Below the pieces are notes generated by a model. The model searched no databases, had not been told where the DNA came from, and was given only the letters and a program-made list of their open reading frames with translations. A stretch of DNA of 19,577 nt from CTSoil-075 sp964292325 (GTDB lineage Bacteria > Bacillota > Negativicutes > DSM-13327): NCBI GenBank assembly GCA_964292325.1, contig CAXYVG010000071.1:1-19577 (forward strand), in the 5' to 3' direction. Below, one piece after another: positions 14,660-19,577 of this stretch. A program made the translations under genes and the position numbers. How positions within the stretch are numbered: position 1 is the first letter of the stretch; each line of letters begins with the position of its first letter.

Positions 14660-16426
14660 ATGAAAAAGATTAAATACAAATTAATAATGTGTCTTGTTCT
14701 TACTAGCTTTATCTCTATTTTTATTCTTAGTTGCTACAATATTATGGATACGATTCGTAAGGATGAAATTGCTTTAGCAGAATATCGCAGTACTTTATTT
14801 GAACAGTTTGACCGTAGCATTAAGTTAGAAGTCGAAACTGCACATAGTCTTGTCGAGGACGTTTACAACCAACAACAAAAAGGACTGTTAACGGAGGCAG
14901 AGGCGAAGAAACGAGCTGCTGATTTAGTTCGTAACTTGCGATTTGATAATGGAAACTATTTTTGGATTGATACAACCGAAGGTATTAATGTGGTGCTACT
15001 CGGTCGGTCAACGGAGGGGAAAAGTAGGACGGATCTTGTCGATGCAAGAGGCAAAAAAATTGTGCTTGATTTTATGGAAAAAGGTCCTCAACCTGGCGGC
15101 GGATACACAGATTATGCCTTCCCTAAACCGAATGAAACACAAGAATCTCCAAAACGAAGTTATGTGTTATTATTTAAACCTTATAACTGGATCATTGGCA
15201 CAGGTAGCTGGGTTGATGAGATCGATACGTTTGCTATGGCTAAAGCGGAAGAACACAAGAAAAAATTATGGATCAGTATCATCTACTCTGTTGGTATTGG
15301 TTTGATGGGACTCGTTTTATCTGCTTTGTTTGCAATTTATATTAGTAAAAAGATATCCGAGCCTATTGTATCGGTAGTCGCAAGTGTACAGCAAATCGCT
15401 GCAGGAAATCTATCAGTAGAAGACCTGAAGATTGATGCAAAGGATGAAATTGGTATTTTAGCTCATGATTTTAATATTATGAAAACAACCTTAAAGAATC
15501 TAATTAAGCAAGTTGTAATGATGACCAAGCATGTGGCAGATTCTAGTGAAGAACTGATTGCCACTTCTGAGCAGACGGCAATGGCGAGTACCCAGGTGGC
15601 CAGTTCTATTACAGAAGTTGCTGAAGATACTGAGAAACAGGTAGCCGAAGTTAATCAAACGGTGATGGTAACAGATCAAATATTAGAGAATATAAGACGA
15701 GTAGCTGATGGTGTAAGTAGCGCAACAGAGGTATTCAACAAGACGGCAGTTGCATCTAAGGCTGGTGAAAAAGCGATTGATGTTGCGATTAACCAAATGA
15801 ATAGTATTGAGAAAACTGTAGTAGATTCTGCTGAAATGGTTACAAAATTGGGTGATCGATCGAAAGAAATTGGTTTAATTGTCAATACTATTTCTGCGAT
15901 AGCCGGACAAACCAACCTTTTGGCTTTGAATGCCGCCATTGAAGCAGCGCGAGCTGGGGAGCAGGGCAAAGGCTTTGCAGTTGTTGCAGAAGAAGTTCGA
16001 AAGTTGGCTGAGCAGTCTCAGGAAGCTAGTAAACAAATTAGCGATCTCATTAGCGAAATACAGATTGATACGGATAAGGCTGTTGGAGCGATGGAGGTTG
16101 GTACGCGAGAAGTGAAAACAGGTACGGAAGTTGTTTCTTCAGCTAGTCAAACATTTGCAGAAATATCCTCCTTGATCAACCAAGTATCCATTGAGATCAG
16201 TGAGGTTTCTGCCAATGTTCAACAATTGGATGGTGGTAGTCAAAAATTTGTTAGTGCCATTCATAGGATTGGCGATGTTACCAAAAATACGGCAATGCAA
16301 ACACATACTGTATCGGCGGCAACGCAAGAACAATCCGCAGCAATGGAAGAAATCGCTGCTTTTAGTCACCAATTAGCTAAATTAGCCAGTGATTTACAAA
16401 CCGAGATGAATAAGTTTCGTGTTTAA
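14660..16426 (+). CDS. Methyl-accepting chemotaxis protein with sCache_2 sensor
   Basis: This is a 588-residue chemoreceptor. It has TM1 (about 8-27), a single-Cache sensor (about 35-190) with GNYFWIDTTEGINVVLLGRS, GGGYTDYAFPKPNE and YNWIIGTGSWVDEID, TM2 (about 204-228), a HAMP domain (about 229-283) and the methyl-accepting coiled coil with AARAGEQGKGFAVVAEEVR at its tip. sCache_2 sensors often bind small organic acids, but the ligand here cannot be read. The cytoplasmic half is close in length and sequence to the receptor at 9307-11283, whereas the sensors are unrelated. The ribosome binding site GGGGGAG is nine bases before ATG. It is a single-gene unit. Confidence 0.93.
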   Translation: MKKIKYKLIMCLVLTSFISIFILSCYNIMDTIRKDEIALAEYRSTLFEQFDRSIKLEVETAHSLVEDVYNQQQKGLLTEAEAKKRAADLVRNLRFDNGNYFWIDTTEGINVVLLGRSTEGKSRTDLVDARGKKIVLDFMEKGPQPGGGYTDYAFPKPNETQESPKRSYVLLFKPYNWIIGTGSWVDEIDTFAMAKAEEHKKKLWISIIYSVGIGLMGLVLSALFAIYISKKISEPIVSVVASVQQIAAGNLSVEDLKIDAKDEIGILAHDFNIMKTTLKNLIKQVVMMTKHVADSSEELIATSEQTAMASTQVASSITEVAEDTEKQVAEVNQTVMVTDQILENIRRVADGVSSATEVFNKTAVASKAGEKAIDVAINQMNSIEKTVVDSAEMVTKLGDRSKEIGLIVNTISAIAGQTNLLALNAAIEAARAGEQGKGFAVVAEEVRKLAEQSQEASKQISDLISEIQIDTDKAVGAMEVGTREVKTGTEVVSSASQTFAEISSLINQVSIEISEVSANVQQLDGGSQKFVSAIHRIGDVTKNTAMQTHTVSAATQEQSAAMEEIAAFSHQLAKLASDLQTEMNKFRV

Positions 16427-16549
16427 GATGATCGCTTAAAGCATCATAAAAAGAATTTGTGACTATTTATTCTTATTAGGTAAAGGTAAACCAATTAAAG
16501 TGGACCAAATGTCTGCTACTAGACAAAAGAGTGTTGATAAGAAGATTAG

Positions 16550-16587
16550 AAAAAGGTACTTTATGTTTGCATAAAGTACCTTTTTTG
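16550..16587. terminator. Perfect hairpin between the second chemoreceptor and tyrS
   Basis: AAAAAGGTACTTTATG (16550-16565) is the exact complement of 16570-16585 around a TTTG loop. Its A-run and T-run flanks let it serve both the plus-strand receptor gene and the convergent tyrS. Confidence 0.92.
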
Positions 16588-16605
16588 TATTGCTATATTT
16601 TTTTC

Positions 16606-17823
16606 TTATTCGATAATCATACGATGATAATTTTTCTTACCTTTGCGAATCAGTAGGCTATTATCTTCAAATAAGTCAGCAGTGAGCAGAAACTCTAGAT
16701 CTGTCACTTTGGTGTCACCGATCGTGAGACCACCTTGCTGAATCAGTCTTCGTCCTTCGCTTTTTGTGGCAATAATTCCAGTAGTAGCGAGAACGTCAAT
16801 GATTTTGGTTCCTAATAAATCAGCAGTAATCGCTACTGTTGGTGCGTTATCTAGCGCGCCAGCGCCACTAAATAGTGCTTCTGCTGCTTGCGCTGCTTTT
16901 TCCGCTTCCTCTAGACCGTGAATCAGTTTGGTTACTTCAAAAGCGAGAGCTTTTTTAGCAATATTGATTTCCTGATCTTTGAGGGCGCCGAGTCGTCGTA
17001 CTTCATCCATTGGCATAAAGGTGAGCAGTGCCAGACATTTTTCAACGTCAGCATCATCGATATTGCGCCAATATTGATAAAAATCATAAGGCGATGTTTT
17101 CTCGGCATCCAGCCAGAGAGCGCCTTTTTCGGTTTTACCCATCTTACGTCCGTCACTGGTAGTTAACAAGGTAAACGTTAATCCATAGGCAGGTTTACCC
17201 TCTTTGCGTCTTATAAGGTCCGCTCCGGCAAGAATATTGGACCATTGATCATCTCCGCCCATTTGCATAATGCAATCACATTGGCGGTTAAGCTCTAAGA
17301 AATCGTAAGACTGCATAAGCATATAATTGAATTCTAAAAAAGATAAACCTTTATCTAAACGTTGTTTAAAACATTCAGCCGTTAACATGCGATTGACGGA
17401 AAAGTGTGCGCCGATATCTCTTAGAAATTCAATATAATTGAGTTTGAGTAACCAGTCGGCATTATTAAGCAGGAGAGCTTTGCCATCAGAAAAGTCAATA
17501 AAACGTTGCATTTGTTTTTTAAAACGTTCACCGTTGTGGATAATATCATCTTGCGTCATCATTTTACGCATATCAGTTTTGCCAGAGGGATCTCCGACCA
17601 TTGTTGTTCCGCCGCCGATCAGGCAGACTGGACGGTGCCCAGCACGCTGCATGTGAGACATGACCATCATTCCCAGGAAATGACCAACATGTAGACTATC
17701 AGCAGTAGGATCAAAACCAATATAAAAGGTAATTTTATCTTTTTCTAACAGTTCGGTAATTTCGTCTTCATGGGTAAGTTGTTGGATAAATCCCCGTTCT
17801 TTTAGAGTATCGAGTACAGTCAT
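16606..17823 (-). CDS. tyrS: Tyrosine--tRNA ligase
   Basis: This is a class I synthetase of 405 residues that charges tRNA-Tyr. The HIGH-type motif is HVGH (45-48), the tyrosine-binding stretches YMLMQSYDF (167-175) and QMGGDDQWSNI (187-197) are intact, and the KMSKS-type loop is KMGKT (227-231). The C-terminal S4 RNA-binding domain occupies about residues 340-400 (EGRRLIQQGGLTIGDTKVTD). Length and the KMGKT form fit the TyrZ-like branch rather than the shorter-linker TyrS branch, but I keep the general symbol. The ribosome binding site AAGGAGG is eleven bases upstream of ATG, slightly far. Upstream lies a promoter and a terminator-like hairpin rather than a T-box. Confidence 0.97.
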   Translation of the reverse strand: MTVLDTLKERGFIQQLTHEDEITELLEKDKITFYIGFDPTADSLHVGHFLGMMVMSHMQRAGHRPVCLIGGGTTMVGDPSGKTDMRKMMTQDDIIHNGERFKKQMQRFIDFSDGKALLLNNADWLLKLNYIEFLRDIGAHFSVNRMLTAECFKQRLDKGLSFLEFNYMLMQSYDFLELNRQCDCIMQMGGDDQWSNILAGADLIRRKEGKPAYGLTFTLLTTSDGRKMGKTEKGALWLDAEKTSPYDFYQYWRNIDDADVEKCLALLTFMPMDEVRRLGALKDQEINIAKKALAFEVTKLIHGLEEAEKAAQAAEALFSGAGALDNAPTVAITADLLGTKIIDVLATTGIIATKSEGRRLIQQGGLTIGDTKVTDLEFLLTADLFEDNSLLIRKGKKNYHRMIIE

Positions 17824-17871
17824 TAATGTAAAAGCCTCCTTAAATTTCTGCTTTATAACGTGATAATAAAA

Positions 17872-17888
17872 ACGTCCTATGTCAGGAC
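17872..17888 (-). terminator. Terminator-like hairpin in the tyrS leader
   Basis: Read on the minus strand, CGTCCT-GACAT-AGGACG is followed by TTTTT. It lies between the tyrS promoter (about 17911-17939) and the ribosome binding site, so it could act as an attenuator. Confidence 0.6.
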
Positions 17889-17910
17889 GAGTTTGGTATT
17901 AATTTTGTTA

Positions 17911-17939
17911 ATTATACTATGAAAACATAGGAAATACAA
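17911..17939 (-). promoter_or_regulatory. Promoter of tyrS
   Basis: On the minus strand TTGTAT (17939-17934) and a perfect TATAAT (17916-17911) are 17 bases apart. Transcription would start near 17904, giving an 80-base leader with the hairpin at its 5' end. Confidence 0.6.
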
Positions 17940-17988
17940 CGCTGAAGTCGATTTGCAAGGTTTTGCCTGGTGAATTGGGAGCTTACCA

Positions 17989-18028
17989 ATACTAAGCAGG
18001 TTGATCATTAGATCAGCCTGCTTAGTAT
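17989..18028. repeat. 18-base inverted repeat between tyrS and the T/P-rich gene
   Basis: Arms 17989-18006 and 18011-18028 are complementary with a single T-G wobble around an ATTA loop. It lies about 90 bases downstream of the minus-strand T/P-rich gene and upstream of the tyrS promoter. It has no T-run on the minus side, so it is not a typical terminator, although it may still end that transcript. Confidence 0.75.
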
Positions 18029-18119
18029 GTCTGACTGTATTAAAAACATGTAGACAAGTGTTGCTCCAAAAATACTAATCAGAGGGTTGCCAAAACTCCA
18101 TTTTGGTGACCTAAACCAT

Positions 18120-18719
18120 CTATATTCTAACTTCGAAACTACTTTTCGTATTGGACTTGGACTCTGTTTTTGGGACGAGTTTTTTGGGCATCGCTTTTGG
18201 GGGAGGCTTTGGCATGGATTGTGGTATGGATTCAGGGGTATCTTGAGAAAGGATCAAGTTTACTATTTCATCGGAACTTTCCGCAGAATAATCAACAATA
18301 GGCTTTTGTCTTTCTTGGGCCTTTTTCCATAAATGTACAATGATGAGAGTGCTAGCAATAATAAAGACGAATACAAAGAAAATGCTAAAGCCCATCGAGG
18401 ACGGTGTATTTTTTTGTATTGGGGTTGCAGGAGGAACGTTAGTTCCGGAAGCTGTTTCTTTTGAAGGTTCGCTATAAGATCCCAAAGGGGGGATGTTATT
18501 GGTGGTAGCTTGAGAAGCTGTATTGGTGTCGGGTGCAGCTGTAGCTGTAGTGGCAGGTGGGGACTTTTCTATAGAGGAAGTTGTTGCTTTAGCGGGAGCA
18601 GTGGCTGGAGGCGTTGTTGTTGTTGTTGGTGGTGTGTGGGTATCATTGGTCTTTATAGAGTGGGTCATACTAGGAGGAGTGGGGGGAGTAGGCTTGGTTG
18701 GTGGAGTTGGGGAGTGCAT
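18120..18719 (-). CDS. Thr/Pro-rich single-pass membrane protein
   Basis: The 199-residue protein has a long N-terminal region (about residues 1-108) made mostly of T, P, A, S and N, then one membrane helix (about 109-130, FSIFFVFVFIIASTLIIVHLW). A basic KKAQERQK border and a 70-residue C-terminal tail with a P/K-rich end follow. The positive charge after the helix predicts the C-terminus inside and the T/P-rich part outside, although no signal peptide is seen. The start is set by AAAGGAGG eight bases upstream. The plus-strand glycine/valine-rich open frames over this region are its shadows. I do not recognise the family; a wall- or surface-spanning stalk is possible. It diverges from another unknown membrane protein gene. 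Confidence 0.75.
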   Translation of the reverse strand: MHSPTPPTKPTPPTPPSMTHSIKTNDTHTPPTTTTTPPATAPAKATTSSIEKSPPATTATAAPDTNTASQATTNNIPPLGSYSEPSKETASGTNVPPATPIQKNTPSSMGFSIFFVFVFIIASTLIIVHLWKKAQERQKPIVDYSAESSDEIVNLILSQDTPESIPQSMPKPPPKAMPKKLVPKTESKSNTKSSFEVRI

Positions 18720-18767
18720 CGGTAAGCCTCCTTTAAAAAATACTCTATTCTTATCCTATCACATTTC

Positions 18768-18831
18768 ATCAATTGCTGAAATAAGTGGAGAGGCAATTGA
18801 TAAAGAAAAAAGGAATTACCATATTTCAGCA
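18768..18831. repeat. Two overlapping inverted repeats in the divergent intergenic region
   Basis: ATCAATTGC (18768-18776) complements GCAATTGAT (18793-18801), and TGCTGAAATA (18774-18783) complements TATTTCAGCA (18822-18831). The left arms share three bases, so the two helices exclude each other. TTGATA at 18797-18802 could be a -35 for the plus-strand gene, with CATATT at 18820-18825. Confidence 0.6.
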
Positions 18832-18894
18832 GAATAGATAAAAATATATCGTTATATAGCGAATTAGAGTAAGAATCGTAAAAGGGAGAGAGTT

Positions 18895-19506
18895 ATGAGC
18901 TATGTGCCTGTTACTCAATTGAGGCGAAAACGCAAAAAAAAGAGTATTGTGATTCAGCACAAAACGTTGCTGTATGTTATTTTTCAAATTAGCATTTGTT
19001 CGATTATGCTATTAATCCCAGTGCTCTCCCAATCTTTTGTTGAGTATATCAATACGTTACTATCCTTATGTACCTTATTTTTCTTTGGTGGAATGGTTGT
19101 TTATTTATCCATTCGTTTAGTCATACTGTTTAGTGATTGGGTCGGCAAAGGTAAGCATGCTATGGGAGCCAATCATTCTGCCGTACAAGATGAATCTTCC
19201 CGGAAAAATTCGGTTGGCCTGATGATTGAAAATATACTGTCCATTGCAATGTTGGTTTTTTTATTAATTTTAATAGAACCGTTTATCACGGCAGTCATAT
19301 GGTGGCAAGGTTATAAACTGATGGCAGGAAAGGCGGTTTCATTAGTTAGCATTACCGAAACCTTTACTTTTATTGAATACTTGGTTCAATTTGGTATGAT
19401 CGGTTTCTTGATCCTGATCATAAAAGGTATGTTTACGCGTGGAGCATTGCCGAAAGGTTTAAGAAAAATGACATTTATGCGGAGAGTGCCTGTAAAGGAT
19501 ATTTAA
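18895..19506 (+). CDS. Unknown four-helix membrane protein
   Basis: The 203-residue protein has a very basic N-terminus (RRKRKKK, residues 10-16) and four predicted membrane segments (about 24-43, 54-78, 112-135, 160-178). A polar loop lies in the middle (about 82-108) and the tail is basic (GLRKMTFMRRVPVKD). The basic termini predict both ends in the cytoplasm. The ribosome binding site GGGAGAG precedes ATG 18895. I do not recognise the family. It diverges from the T/P-rich membrane protein gene, so the two may work together, and it is followed by a hairpin that is cut by the window edge. Confidence 0.75.
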   Translation: MSYVPVTQLRRKRKKKSIVIQHKTLLYVIFQISICSIMLLIPVLSQSFVEYINTLLSLCTLFFFGGMVVYLSIRLVILFSDWVGKGKHAMGANHSAVQDESSRKNSVGLMIENILSIAMLVFLLILIEPFITAVIWWQGYKLMAGKAVSLVSITETFTFIEYLVQFGMIGFLILIIKGMFTRGALPKGLRKMTFMRRVPVKDI

Positions 19507-19538
19507 TTCAACAATGAAGCTGTTATATTATAGTAAAA

Positions 19539-19577
19539 AGGATTCTGCTGTTGCCCCAAGGGACGTAGCAGAATCCT
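19539..19577. terminator. Hairpin at the right window edge
   Basis: AGGATTCTGCT (19539-19549) is the exact complement of AGCAGAATCCT (19567-19577). A run of A precedes it; the expected T-run lies outside the window. It probably terminates the preceding membrane protein gene. Confidence 0.75.

Noticed and set aside
16428..16447. Small ATGAT/ATCAT hairpin just after the second chemoreceptor
   Set aside because: The stem is five to seven weak pairs with a mismatch and no T-run; the strong hairpin at 16550 is the better terminator.
18087..18332. Plus-strand open frame rich in W, G, F opposite the T/P-rich gene
   Set aside because: It is the antisense shadow of the lysine/proline-rich C-terminus and has no ribosome binding site. 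The minus-strand gene has a strong one.
18510..18837. Plus-strand Gly/Val- and Gly/Cys-rich open frames
   Set aside because: They are complements of the Thr/Pro codons of the minus-strand gene; composition is explained by that bias.

Overview
The window reads as ordinary chromosomal DNA of a low-to-mid GC, motile, anaerobic Bacillota. The pairing of DUF1015 with serC, the Gram-positive style aminoacyl-tRNA synthetase genes, the two large chemoreceptors and a thioredoxin-reductase-like flavoprotein without an NADPH motif fit a Negativicutes/Sporomusaceae-type organism such as Pelosinus. That assignment is inference from gene content, not from a search. No rRNA, tRNA, CRISPR array, prophage or intact insertion sequence was found.

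Layout. 1-2350: the 3' part of a DUF1015 gene and serC in one operon, closed by a hairpin. 2452-4693: a small membrane protein gene diverges from a pyridine-nucleotide-independent-looking thioredoxin reductase homologue, which converges on and overlaps a YkvI-type transporter gene. 4838-6151: serS with its own terminator. 6210-9055: a TPR/glycosyltransferase-9-like protein converging on a MATE efflux pump. 9140-9230: a GGGAC-rich REP-like patch. 9307-11461: a dCache chemoreceptor and terminator. 11469-12221: a Uma2-family nuclease-like gene. 12231-12623: an unusual small stretch with the 3' stub of a 5-oxoprolinase subunit A gene, then a compact transcription unit (-10 box, 5' hairpin, strong RBS, 35-codon zinc-ribbon ORF, perfect terminator). 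12718-14528: a membrane-anchored metallophosphoesterase, then a Q/R-rich exported protein whose promoter carries what looks like a canonical PhoB box. 14660-16587: an sCache_2 chemoreceptor and terminator. 16606-17940: tyrS on the minus strand with a short leader containing a terminator-like hairpin. 18120-19577: two divergent membrane proteins of unknown function separated by a region with two overlapping inverted repeats.

How the parts relate. Most genes are single transcription units bounded by good intrinsic terminators, so there is no one large system here. The functional themes are serine biosynthesis and charging (serC, serS), tyrosine charging (tyrS), taxis (two receptors), envelope and transport (YkvI, MATE, metallophosphoesterase), and redox (FFTR-like flavoprotein). 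The most interesting material is small: the PhoB-type box before the Q/R-rich protein, the mini zinc-ribbon gene, the degenerate NADPH site of the flavoprotein, the pxpA remnant, the tyrS leader, and the paired unknown membrane proteins at the right end.
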